Assembly: GCF_030372105.1 (NCBI RefSeq)
Contig: NZ_JAUDBQ010000002.1
Location: 62,001 to 126,000 of the forward strand
Reading direction: 5' to 3'
DNA length: 64,000 bases
Source: Cellulomonas cellasea
Lineage (GTDB): Bacteria; Actinomycetota; Actinomycetes; Actinomycetales; Cellulomonadaceae
Positions within the stretch are counted from its first letter, which is position 1, and each line of letters begins with the position of its first letter. Positions 45,037 through 53,017 of this stretch are shown piece by piece. The notes beneath the pieces were generated by a model. The model was not told the DNA's origin and searched no databases. It worked only from the letters and a program-made list of their open reading frames with translations. Both the position numbers and the translations under genes were made by a program.

Positions 45037-45390
45037 ATGCTCTTCCGCGTCGACCCGTCGTCCCCGGAACCTCTCTTCGCCCAGATCGGCGACCAGGTCC
45101 GGGCTGGCATCGTGCGCGGCGAGCTCACCCCCGGCATGCGCCTGCCCTCCGCACGCGACCTCGCCGCCTCGCTCGACATCAACCTGCACACGGTGCTCCG
45201 CGCCTACCAGGACCTGCGCGACGAGGGCGCGATCGAGCTGCGGCGCGGCCGCGGCGCCGTCGTCAGCGCCCACCCGGCGCAGGACTACCGCCCCCTGCAC
45301 GAGGCCATCGAGACCGTCGTGAGGATCTCCCGCGAGCTCAGCCTCTCCCCCGAGACCACCACAGCACTGCTCCGAGAGGCCTTGCGATGA
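45037..45390 (+). CDS. GntR-family regulator, YtrA subfamily
   Basis: 117 aa, ATG at 45037. The winged HTH covers residues 8-75 (PLFAQIGDQVRAGIVRGELTPGMRLPSARDLAASLDIN by pattern), followed by a short helical tail of about 40 residues. There is no large effector domain, which is the YtrA type. Such repressors usually control the membrane-protein genes in their own operon. Here the partner is the DUF1648 protein, overlapping by ATGA. Confidence 0.93.
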   Translation: MLFRVDPSSPEPLFAQIGDQVRAGIVRGELTPGMRLPSARDLAASLDINLHTVLRAYQDLRDEGAIELRRGRGAVVSAHPAQDYRPLHEAIETVVRISRELSLSPETTTALLREALR

Positions 45391-46397
45391 CGTCCTCCCC
45401 CACCCTCGCGCCCGCCACCGACGGCGCCTCGGCGCGCCCGCGCGTGCCGCACCGGACGCTCACGTCGGTGCTGACCCTGCTGGTCCCCGCACTCGTGTTG
45501 GCCGCCACCGCCGTGGTCGCGTTGTCCTGGGCTCCGGACCTGCCCGATCCGGTCGCCTCCCACTTCGGCGCCGACGGCCCCGACGGGTTCAGCTCGCTGC
45601 GCGCGTTCGTGTGGACCAGCGTCGGGATCGGCGCGCTGCTCGCCGTCCTCGGGTGGGGCATTGCCGCCGTGGTCGGGCGCGCGAGCACGGCACGCCGGAC
45701 AGGCGTCGGCGCCGCCGTCGGCGGCTCGCTGCTCCTCGCCACCACGGTGCTGGGAACCCTCGACGCGCAGCGCGGGCTCACTGACGCCGCGGAGGCTGGC
45801 GACATCAGCGGGGTCGTCCTGCTCTGCCTCGTCATCGGCGGCATCGGCGGGGCCCTCGCGGCGCTGCTCACCCCCGGCGACCGGCCGCAGCCCACCACCG
45901 ACCCGGTGCCCCCGACGGCGACACGGGTGCCACTGGCGCCCCAGGAGCGCGCGACGTGGGTCCAGCGGGTCACCGGCCGCTCGATGATCGCCGTCGCGGG
46001 GACGCTGGTGGTCGTGGCGGTCATCACCGCGCGGGTCGCGGACAGTCCCGTGGCGTTGGCGCCGCTCGCCGTGGTGCTGGTCGTCCTGCTGGCGCATGTG
46101 CAGTTCACCGTGACGGTGGACAGCCGCGGGCTGCGGGTGCGCTCACTGCTGGGCTTCCCCCGGCTGACCGTCCCGGCGGACGAGGTGCTGCACGCCGAGG
46201 AGGTGTCGGTGTCACCGCTGCGGGAGTTCGGCGGTTGGGGCTACAGGGTCGGCGCGAGCGGCCGGGTCGGCATCGTGGTGCGCCAGGGCGCGGCGCTGCA
46301 GGTGACGCGCACCGGCGGGCGGGTCTACGTGGTCACCGTGGACGACGCCGCCACCGGCGCCGCCCTGCTGAACACCCTCACCGCGCGCACCCGCTGA
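45387..46397 (+). CDS. DUF1648-domain integral membrane protein
   Basis: 336 aa from ATG at 45387. The first helix is at about 25-48. It is followed by the DUF1648 motif LPDPVASHFGADGPDGFSS, then about five more helices up to 235, and a PH-like beta domain at the C-terminus (FTVTVDSRGLRVRSLLGFPRLTVPADEV). DUF1648 proteins are often encoded next to GntR/YtrA regulators and are linked with cell-envelope stress or antimicrobial resistance. No mechanism is known for this one. Confidence 0.88.
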   Translation: MTSSPTLAPATDGASARPRVPHRTLTSVLTLLVPALVLAATAVVALSWAPDLPDPVASHFGADGPDGFSSLRAFVWTSVGIGALLAVLGWGIAAVVGRASTARRTGVGAAVGGSLLLATTVLGTLDAQRGLTDAAEAGDISGVVLLCLVIGGIGGALAALLTPGDRPQPTTDPVPPTATRVPLAPQERATWVQRVTGRSMIAVAGTLVVVAVITARVADSPVALAPLAVVLVVLLAHVQFTVTVDSRGLRVRSLLGFPRLTVPADEVLHAEEVSVSPLREFGGWGYRVGASGRVGIVVRQGAALQVTRTGGRVYVVTVDDAATGAALLNTLTARTR

Positions 46398-46404
46398 CAT
46401 CGGC

Positions 46405-46430
46405 CGGCCGTCTCAGCGGACAGACGGCCG
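46405..46430 (+). terminator. Hairpin after the DUF1648 gene
   Basis: A 9-bp perfect stem cggccgtct/agacggccg (46405-46413, 46422-46430) starts seven bases after the stop codon. Confidence 0.6.
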
Positions 46431-46477
46431 CCCACCGTGCAGGATGGGGTCTCTCGACGACGAGATGAGGCTTGGCG

Positions 46478-47506
46478 ATGCGACTCGGCTATCACACCGG
46501 CTACTGGTCCGCGGGCCCCCCGCCCGGCGCGCAGGAGGCGGTGATCGCCGCCGACCGGCTCGGGCTGGACTCGGTGTGGACGGCTGAGGCCTACGGCTCG
46601 GACGCGTTCACGCCGCTTGCCTGGTGGGGTTCGCGCACGTCGCAGATCCGTCTGGGCACGGCGATCGCGCAGCTCTCCGCCCGCACCCCGACCGCCGCCG
46701 CGATGGCCGCCCTTACGCTCGACCACCTCTCCGGCGGGCGGTTCGCCCTCGGCCTCGGAGCGTCCGGCCCGCAGGTGGTGGAGGGCTGGTACGGCCAGCC
46801 GTACCCGCGCCCGCTGGCCCGCACGCGCGAGTACATCGCCATCGTGCGCGACGTCCTGGCCCGCGAGGCGCCCGTCACGCATGACGGCGACTTCTACCAG
46901 CTCCCCTATGTGGGCGGCGCCGGGCTGGGCAAGGCGCTGCGCTCCACGGTGCACCCGCTGCGCGCCGACCTGCCGATCCTGCTTGCCGCGGAGGGCCCCA
47001 AGAACATCGCCCTCGCCGCGGAGATCTGTGACGGCTGGCTGCCGATGTTCTACTCCCCGCGGATGGACGCCACGTACCGCGAGCTGCTCGCGGACGGCTT
47101 CGCCAAGCGGCCCGCCGGGGCCAGCGCCGTCGAGGACTTCGAGGTGACGGCCACCGTCCCCGTGGTGCTCGGCGACGACGTGGAGAAGGCGGCCGACACC
47201 GTGCGGCCGTTCATCGCGCTGTACGCGGGCGGCATGGGGGCGAAGGGCGCCAACTTCCACCGCGACGTGCTGGACCGCCTCGGGTACGGCGAGGCCTGCG
47301 ACGAGATCCAGGCGCACTACCTGGAGGGCCGGCGGGCGGAGGCCGCGGCGGCGGTGCCGCTCGAGCTCGTGCAGGACATCGCGCTGGTGGGGCCGCCGGA
47401 GGCGATCCGCGCGCAGCTTCCCGCATGGAAGGACACCGCGATCACGACGATGCTCGTGCAGACGGACCCGAGGATGCTGCCGGCGATCGCCGACCTGCTC
47501 GCCTGA
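46478..47506 (+). CDS. Luciferase-like monooxygenase-family oxidoreductase, probably F420-dependent
   Basis: 342 aa from ATG at 46478, with GAGATGAGG upstream; the TTG two codons earlier is less likely. It is a TIM-barrel LLM protein: MRLGYHTGYWSAGPP, AADRLGLDSVWTAEAYGSDAF, LGTAIAQLSARTP, LGLGASGPQVVEGWYG, and PILLAAEGPKN. The WYG and ASGPQV features are those of the F420-dependent LLM subgroup rather than FMN enzymes. The substrate is unknown. If the F420 assignment is right, it would draw on the cofactor salvaged at 8-13 kb. Confidence 0.85.
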   Translation: MRLGYHTGYWSAGPPPGAQEAVIAADRLGLDSVWTAEAYGSDAFTPLAWWGSRTSQIRLGTAIAQLSARTPTAAAMAALTLDHLSGGRFALGLGASGPQVVEGWYGQPYPRPLARTREYIAIVRDVLAREAPVTHDGDFYQLPYVGGAGLGKALRSTVHPLRADLPILLAAEGPKNIALAAEICDGWLPMFYSPRMDATYRELLADGFAKRPAGASAVEDFEVTATVPVVLGDDVEKAADTVRPFIALYAGGMGAKGANFHRDVLDRLGYGEACDEIQAHYLEGRRAEAAAAVPLELVQDIALVGPPEAIRAQLPAWKDTAITTMLVQTDPRMLPAIADLLA

Positions 47507-47515
47507 GTCCCTCGG

Positions 47516-47553
47516 CCGCCGCGGGCGCCTGCTGTGCAGTGGGCCCGCGGCGG
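47516..47553 (+). terminator. Hairpin after the LLM gene
   Basis: An 11-bp perfect stem ccgccgcgggc/gcccgcggcgg (47516-47526, 47543-47553), ten bases after the stop. Confidence 0.65.
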
Positions 47554-47589
47554 AGCCATGCCCGGGCGCCCGACTGTCGAGACGACTCG

Positions 47590-47618
47590 TTGCCTCACCA
47601 CCCTCTGACCGCTACTCT
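47590..47618 (+). promoter_or_regulatory. Promoter of the organosulfur operon
   Basis: TTGCCT (47590-47595) and TACTCT (47613-47618) with a 17-base spacer. The predicted start near 47625 gives a leader of about 305 bases before the ATPase gene, including the poly-Cys uORF. Confidence 0.65.
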
Positions 47619-47693
47619 CATCCCGTTCCCACCAGGTGAACACCGCGTCTCAGAGTATGGACGCACCTCACGAGCGGAGAGGCAGGCCGGCCG

Positions 47694-47789
47694 ATGTCGC
47701 ACCCGATGCCCGTCTCCCGCCACCGCCAGAGCCGCTGTCGGCCCCGCCGCTGCTGTTGTTGTCCGCAGCCGCACCGCCCCCGCGTCTGA
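47694..47789 (+). CDS. Poly-cysteine leader peptide (uORF) upstream of the organosulfur operon
   Basis: 31 codons from ATG at 47694, with GGAGAGGCAGG upstream. The peptide is Arg/Pro-rich and contains SRCRPRRCCCCPQPHRPRV: one Cys, then four consecutive Cys codons (TGC TGT TGT TGT) eleven codons before the stop. This closely resembles the poly-Cys uORFs described ahead of mycobacterial sulfur genes. It is best explained as a Cys-tRNA sensor controlling translation or transcription of the downstream transporter and sulfur-assimilation genes. It lies in neither of the two long open frames that cross this region. Confidence 0.8.
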   Translation: MSHPMPVSRHRQSRCRPRRCCCCPQPHRPRV

Positions 47790-47879
47790 CGCCTCGACGC
47801 GCACCACGACCCCGGTCCCCCGCCGGGCTCGCATGGGCCGGTGCACGACCTCGCCCGCAGTGTGCGCGGCACCCGGCCC
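47781..47879 (+). promoter_or_regulatory. Structured RNA between poly-Cys leader and ATPase gene
   Basis: Stem cgcgtc/gacgcg (47781-47786, 47796-47801) includes the leader stop codon. A second stem, gggccggtg with cacccggccc (47835-47843, 47870-47879, one bulged C), lies closer to the first structural gene. These could be alternative structures set by ribosome position. Confidence 0.45.
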
Positions 47880-47930
47880 CGGTGAACCCGCCTGAGCCGA
47901 CAGTGCCCGCCTGACCCCCCCAGGACGGCC

Positions 47931-48767
47931 ATGGCCATCACGACCACCAGCACGCGCTCGGCGCTCGACGTCGCCCTGAGCGGGGTGCGCCGCACCTTCA
48001 CCACGCCCACCGGTCCCCGCACCGTCCTCTCCGGCGTCGACCTGCGGCTGCGCGCCGGGGAGATCGTCGCGATCCTCGGGCCCTCGGGCTGCGGCAAGTC
48101 GACGCTGCTGCGCCAGGTGTCCGGCCTGGACACGCCCGACGCCGGCCAGATCCTCATCGACGGCGGCCCGGTCACCGGCATCGACCGGCGCACCGCCGTC
48201 GCGTTCCAGGAGCCCCGGCTGCTCCCCTGGCAGACCCTCAGCCAGAACGTCGCGCTCGGGCTCCCCCGCGGGACGCCGAAGCCAGAGGGCCGCCAGCGCG
48301 TGGCCGAGCTGCTCGAGCTGGTCGGCCTGACCGCGTCGGCCGGGCTGCGACCGCGCCAGGTGTCCGGCGGCATGGCGCAGCGCGCGTCACTGGCACGGGC
48401 CCTGGCCCGCAACCCCGGCGTGCTGCTGCTCGACGAGCCCTTCGGCGCCCTCGACGCCCTCACGCGCCTGAAGATGCAGGACCTGCTGCTCGACGTGCAC
48501 GCCGCCGAGCCCACCACCGTGCTGCTCGTGACGCATGACGTGGAGGAGGCGCTCTACCTCGCCGACCGCGTGATCCTGCTGACCACCCTCGCCGCCGAGC
48601 ACGCCGCGGACAGCTCGATCCAGTCCGTCATCGACGTGCCGGGCGCACGCCCCCGCGACCGCGCCGACGCGGCCCTCGCCGCGCTGCGCGCGAGCCTGCT
48701 CGAGGGACTCGGCGTCGACACCCACCACCGGCCCCAGCCGGACCCTGATCAGCACCACTCCATCTGA
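47931..48767 (+). CDS. Sulfonate/sulfone-type ABC transporter, ATP-binding protein (SsuB/TauB-like)
   Basis: 278 aa, ATG at 47931 after AGGACGG. Walker A is GPSGCGKST, the Q-loop VAFQEPRLLPWQ is the hallmark of the nitrate/taurine/sulfonate ATPases, the signature is VSGGMAQR (Met in place of Gln, as in SsuB), Walker B LLLDEPFGALDAL and switch His VTHDVEEA. The C-terminal 35 residues are Asp/His/Gln-rich. First structural gene after the poly-Cys leader, followed by binding protein and permease. Confidence 0.9.
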   Translation: MAITTTSTRSALDVALSGVRRTFTTPTGPRTVLSGVDLRLRAGEIVAILGPSGCGKSTLLRQVSGLDTPDAGQILIDGGPVTGIDRRTAVAFQEPRLLPWQTLSQNVALGLPRGTPKPEGRQRVAELLELVGLTASAGLRPRQVSGGMAQRASLARALARNPGVLLLDEPFGALDALTRLKMQDLLLDVHAAEPTTVLLVTHDVEEALYLADRVILLTTLAAEHAADSSIQSVIDVPGARPRDRADAALAALRASLLEGLGVDTHHRPQPDPDQHHSI

Positions 48768-48797
48768 CCTGCCCCCACCCCCTCCCCTGGAGAGACC

Positions 48798-49850
48798 ATG
48801 CAGATCCGTACCGCCCTGTCGCTGACAGCGACGACGCTCGCCGCCGCCCTGCTGCTCAGCGGGTGCGTGAGCGGAGAGGGTGGCGTCACCGACAAGGCCC
48901 CCGAGCCCGACGCCACCGAGGTCGCCGCCGAGGGCTGGAGCGCCGACACGCTCACGCTCGACTTCGCGACGTACAACCCGCTGAGCCTGGTCATCAAGGA
49001 CCAGGGCTGGCTCGAGGCCACGCTCGGCGACGACGTGACGGTCAACTGGGTGCAGTCGGCAGGCTCGAACAAGGCCAACGAGGCGCTCCGCGCGGGCGCC
49101 ATCGACGTGGGCTCCACAGCCGGATCGGCCGCGCTGCTCGCCCGCTCGAACGGCTCGCCGATCGTCGCCATCGACATCTACTCGCAGCCGGAGTGGGCCG
49201 CGATCGTCGTCCCGCAGGGCTCGGACATCACGTCGGTGGCCGACCTCAAGGGCAAGTCGGTGGCCGCCACCAAGGGCACCGACCCGTACTTCTTCCTGCT
49301 GCAGGCGCTCGAGGAGGCCGGCGTCGGCCTCGACGAGGTCGAGGTGCAGAACCTGCAGCACGCCGACGGCAAGGCAGCGCTCGAGTCGGGCGCCGTCGCC
49401 GCGTGGTCCGGGCTGGACCCGCTGATGGCGGCCAGCGAGGCCACCGCGGGCTCGAAGCTCGTCTACCGGAACATCGACTTCAACACCTACGGGTTCCTCA
49501 ACGCCACGGAGACGTTCCTGGAGAAGAGCCCCGACCTGGCGCAGCTCGTGGTGGACGCCTATGAGAAGGCGCGCGCCTGGGCCCAGGAGAACCCCGACGA
49601 GGTCGTCGCGATCCTCGCCGAGGTCGCGGGCATCGACCCGGCCGTCGCGAAGACGGTGATCACCGAGCGCACCAACCTCGCGGTCGACCCGGCCCCGGGC
49701 GAGGCGCAGCGCAAGGTGCTCGAGATCGTCGGCCCGATCTTCGTCGAGTCCGGCGATGTCGCCAGCCAGCAGCTCATCGACGACGCCCTCGCGAAGCTGC
49801 TCGACGACACGTACGTGAAGAAGGCCGACCCCGCGAACGTCACGGGCTGA
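48798..49850 (+). CDS. Sulfonate/sulfone-type ABC transporter, substrate-binding lipoprotein (SsuA-like)
   Basis: 350 aa, ATG at 48798 with GGAGAG upstream. Lipobox LSGC gives Cys23. The mature domain is NMT1/SsuA-like: LDFATYNPLSLVIKDQGWLEATLGDDVTVNW, GSNKANEALRAGAIDVGSTAGSAALLA, and KSVAATKGTDPYFFLLQAL. It binds an aliphatic sulfonate or related anion. The next gene is the permease, but a strong hairpin lies between them. Confidence 0.9.
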   Translation: MQIRTALSLTATTLAAALLLSGCVSGEGGVTDKAPEPDATEVAAEGWSADTLTLDFATYNPLSLVIKDQGWLEATLGDDVTVNWVQSAGSNKANEALRAGAIDVGSTAGSAALLARSNGSPIVAIDIYSQPEWAAIVVPQGSDITSVADLKGKSVAATKGTDPYFFLLQALEEAGVGLDEVEVQNLQHADGKAALESGAVAAWSGLDPLMAASEATAGSKLVYRNIDFNTYGFLNATETFLEKSPDLAQLVVDAYEKARAWAQENPDEVVAILAEVAGIDPAVAKTVITERTNLAVDPAPGEAQRKVLEIVGPIFVESGDVASQQLIDDALAKLLDDTYVKKADPANVTG

Positions 49851-49860
49851 CGCACCACAG

Positions 49861-49893
49861 CCCCTGGCCCGGCCCGCGCGGCCGGGCCAGGGG
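49861..49893 (+). terminator. Strong hairpin between binding-protein and permease genes
   Basis: A perfect 14-bp stem (cccctggcccggcc, 49861-49874, with 49880-49893) and a five-base loop, ten bases past the binding-protein stop and inside the operon. Partial termination or 3'-end protection would raise binding-protein output over the permease. Confidence 0.7.
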
Positions 49894-49949
49894 CGCCACC
49901 GTCGCCTCCCCCGCGGCGGAACCGCACCACGCACACCTCAGGAGCACTC

Positions 49950-50870
49950 ATGTCCGTCCCCGTCGGGATCCCCGGTTACGGCCCGGTCACGGACGACGCC
50001 GGCCGGACGCTGCCCGCCGTGCGCGCGTTCAACCCGTTCGACACCGCGGGCCGTGAGCCCTCCGGCCCGCACCGGTCGGATGACACGCCCCCGGGCCGGC
50101 GACCGCGTGCCCTCACCGAGCGTCGGGCAGTGCGAGCCCTGGCGGGCCTGGCGCTGCCCGCGCTCCTACTGGCGCTGTGGCAGTGGGTCACCACCACCGG
50201 GCGGGTGCCCACGTACCAGCTCCCGACGCCCGAGTCGGTCTGGCTGGCGGCGATCGACCTGGCCGAGCGCGGGCTGCTCGGCCAGTACGTGGCCATCTCG
50301 ACGCAGCGCGTGCTCATCGGCTTCGCGGTGGGCGCGCTGCTCGGGCTCGCCGTGGGCGCGCTGGTCGGGCTGTCCCGGGTCAGCGACGTGCTGCTGGCCC
50401 CGACGCTCGGCGCGGTGCGCGCCGTCCCGTCCCTCGCCTGGGTGCCGCTGCTGCTGCTGTGGGTCGGCATCAACGAGGACTCCAAGCTCATCCTCATCGC
50501 GATCGGCTCGTTCTTCCCGGTCTACACGACCGTCGCTGGCGCGCTGCGGCATGTGGACCCGCACCTGGTCGAGGCCGGCCGCGCGTACGGGCTGACCGGC
50601 GCGCGATTGCTCGCCCGCGTCCAGCTCCCCGCCGTGGTGCCCACAGTCATCTCCGGGCTGCGGCTCGCCCTCGCGCAGTCGTGGCTGTTCCTGGTGGCCG
50701 CGGAGTTGCTGAACTCCTCGATGGGCCTGGGCTTCCTGCTGCTCGACTCCGGCCAGAACGGCCGCATCGACCGGATGATCCTCGCGATCGTGCTGCTCGC
50801 CGTGCTCGGGAAGCTCACCGACTCGCTGATCGGCGTGGCCGAGAAGTCGCTGCTGCGGAGGTGGGCGTGA
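49950..50870 (+). CDS. Sulfonate/sulfone-type ABC transporter, permease (SsuC-like)
   Basis: 306 aa, ATG at 49950 with AGGAGC upstream. A polar N-terminal extension of about 60 residues precedes six helices. The coupling loop is VEAGRAYGLTGARLLARVQLPAVVP, and LWQWVTTTGRVPTYQLPTPESVW is typical of SsuC/TauC. It shares the GTGA start-stop overlap with the acyl-CoA ligase gene, so transport and metabolism genes form one transcript. Confidence 0.9.
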   Translation: MSVPVGIPGYGPVTDDAGRTLPAVRAFNPFDTAGREPSGPHRSDDTPPGRRPRALTERRAVRALAGLALPALLLALWQWVTTTGRVPTYQLPTPESVWLAAIDLAERGLLGQYVAISTQRVLIGFAVGALLGLAVGALVGLSRVSDVLLAPTLGAVRAVPSLAWVPLLLLWVGINEDSKLILIAIGSFFPVYTTVAGALRHVDPHLVEAGRAYGLTGARLLARVQLPAVVPTVISGLRLALAQSWLFLVAAELLNSSMGLGFLLLDSGQNGRIDRMILAIVLLAVLGKLTDSLIGVAEKSLLRRWA

Positions 50871-52951
50871 GCACCGACGTGGGCAACCCGACGATCTCCG
50901 CGCTGCAGATCGAGGACCGCGCCTTCCCGGCGCCCGCCGAGTTCGCCGCGCAGGCCAACATCGGCCCGGCCGAGCACGCCCGGCTCCTGGCCGCGGCCGC
51001 CGCCGACCCGATCGCCTTCTGGGAGGACGCCGCGCGCCGGCTGCAGTGGGACACCCCCTGGCACACCGCGCACACCTGGTCCCCCGCGGTTCCCGTCCCC
51101 AACGGCGAGCCCGACGAGCTGACAGTGCCGCAGGCGCAGTGGTTCGTGGGCGGGCGGCTCAACGCGGCCGTGAACTGCGTGGACCGGCACGTCGACGCTG
51201 GGCGCGGCGACAAGGTCGCATTGCACGTCGAGGGCGAGCGGGGCGACCGCCGCTCCATCACCTACGCCCAGCTCCAGCGCGAGGTCGCGCAGGCCGCGCA
51301 CGCGCTGACCGCGCTCGGCGTCGGCAAGGGCGACCGGGTGGTCGTCTACCTGCCCGTCATCGCCGAGACGGTGGTCGTGACCCTGGCCATCGCCCGGATC
51401 GGCGCGGTGCACTCGCTGGTCTTCGGCGGGTTCTCCGCGGAGGCCGTCCGGTTCCGTGTGCAGGACACCGGCGCCAAGGTGCTGGTCACCAGCGACGGGC
51501 AGTTCCGCCGCGGCCAGGCCATCGAGGTGAAGTCCGCCGCCGACGCCGCGGTCGAGGGCATCGACCACGTGGAGCACGTGCTCGTGGTGCGCCGCACCGG
51601 CCAGGACGTCGCGTGGACGCCGGGCCGGGACGTGTGGTGGCACGACGCCATCGCCGCCGTGCCGGACGTGCACGAGGCCGAGTCCTTCGACTCCGAGACC
51701 CCGCTGTTCATCATCTACACCTCGGGCACCACCGGGAAGCCGAAGGGCCTGGTGCACACCACCGGCGGCTACCTCACGCACGCCGCCTGGGCGCACTGGG
51801 CGCACTTCGACGCCAAGCCCGACGACGTGCACTGGTGCACCGCCGACCTGGCCTGGGTCACCGCGCACACCTACGAGATCTACGGCCCACTGGCCAACGG
51901 GCTCACGCAGGTCATCTACGAGGGCACGCCCGACACCCCGCACCGCGAGCGCCACCTCGAGGTCATCGAGCGCTACGGCGTCACGACGTACTACACGGCC
52001 CCCACGCTGCTGCGCACGCTCATGACGTGGTTCCCGGACGGCCTGCCGGGCACGTACGACCTGTCGAGCATCCGCCTGCTCGGCACCGTCGGCGAGGCCA
52101 TCAACCCCGAGGCGTGGGTGTGGTTCCACGAGCAGGTCGGCGGTGGCCGCGCGCCGATCGTCGACACCTGGTGGCAGTCCGAGACGGGCGCGGCGATGAT
52201 CGCGCCGCTGCCCGGCTCGACAACCCTCAAGCCGGGCTCGGCGACCCGCCCGCTGCCGGGCATCTCCGCGAAGGTGGTGGACGACCAGGGCGAGCCGGTG
52301 CCGTTCGGCTCGGGCGGCTACTTGGTCGTCGACCGCCCGTGGCCCGGCATGGCGCGCACGGTCTGGGGTGACGAGCAGCGTTACCTCGACGCGTACTGGC
52401 GCCGCTTCGCCGGGCGGGGCGTCGACGGCCAGGGGTACTTCCTGGCGGGTGACGGCGCGTCGTGGGACGCGGACGGCGACATCTGGCTGCTCGGCCGCAT
52501 CGACGACGTGGTCAACGTCTCCGGCCACCGGCTGTCCACCATCGAGATCGAGTCGGCCCTCGTCGCGCACCCAGCGGTGGGCGAGGCGGGCGTCGCCGGT
52601 GTCCGCGACGCGGTGACCGGCCAGGCCGTCGCGGCCTTCGTCATCCCGACGCAGGCGCCCGCGCGCCATGCGGACGGCACGGTGGACACGGCCGCTTGGC
52701 ACGCCGCCACGGCCGCGCTGCGCGAGGACCTGCGCGCCCATGTCGGGCGGGCCATCGGGCCGGTGACCAAGCCCCGCGACGTGCTACTCGTCCCCGACCT
52801 GCCCAAGACCCGTTCGGGCAAGATCATGCGCCGCCTGCTGGCCCAGCTCCTCGACGGGGACCCGCTCGGCGACGTGACGTCGCTGCAGAACCCCTGGGCC
52901 GTCGACGACATCGCCGAGCTGCTCGCGACCCGCCCAGGATCACGCGCCTGA
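50867..52951 (+). CDS. Acetyl-CoA synthetase-type acyl-CoA ligase (AMP-forming) in the organosulfur operon
   Basis: 694 aa from GTG at 50867, overlapping the permease stop. It is close to Acs: IIYTSGTTGKPKGLVHTTGGYL, ADLAWVTAHTYEIYGPLANG, WWQSETGAAMI, and the C-terminal PKTRSGKIMRRLL with the acetylatable catalytic Lys. The Trp that limits Acs to acetate (DTWWQSETG) is present, favouring acetate or a two-carbon acid. The location between sulfonate transport and SfnG suggests either activation of a C2 sulfur-derived acid (for example sulfoacetate) or supply of acetyl-CoA for O-acetyl amino acids. Neither is proven. Confidence 0.88.
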   Translation: MSTDVGNPTISALQIEDRAFPAPAEFAAQANIGPAEHARLLAAAAADPIAFWEDAARRLQWDTPWHTAHTWSPAVPVPNGEPDELTVPQAQWFVGGRLNAAVNCVDRHVDAGRGDKVALHVEGERGDRRSITYAQLQREVAQAAHALTALGVGKGDRVVVYLPVIAETVVVTLAIARIGAVHSLVFGGFSAEAVRFRVQDTGAKVLVTSDGQFRRGQAIEVKSAADAAVEGIDHVEHVLVVRRTGQDVAWTPGRDVWWHDAIAAVPDVHEAESFDSETPLFIIYTSGTTGKPKGLVHTTGGYLTHAAWAHWAHFDAKPDDVHWCTADLAWVTAHTYEIYGPLANGLTQVIYEGTPDTPHRERHLEVIERYGVTTYYTAPTLLRTLMTWFPDGLPGTYDLSSIRLLGTVGEAINPEAWVWFHEQVGGGRAPIVDTWWQSETGAAMIAPLPGSTTLKPGSATRPLPGISAKVVDDQGEPVPFGSGGYLVVDRPWPGMARTVWGDEQRYLDAYWRRFAGRGVDGQGYFLAGDGASWDADGDIWLLGRIDDVVNVSGHRLSTIEIESALVAHPAVGEAGVAGVRDAVTGQAVAAFVIPTQAPARHADGTVDTAAWHAATAALREDLRAHVGRAIGPVTKPRDVLLVPDLPKTRSGKIMRRLLAQLLDGDPLGDVTSLQNPWAVDDIAELLATRPGSRA

Positions 52952-53017
52952 GCCCACCACGCCAACGCACCACCACCACCGCCCGCCACACCGCGCCATC
53001 AACAGCAGGGGGACCCG

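Noticed and set aside
47636-47914. 93-residue Pro/Ala-rich frame upstream of the sulfonate ATPase gene
   Set aside because: No ribosome-binding site or motif, and it overlaps the poly-Cys uORF in another frame. It looks like leader RNA read in the wrong frame.
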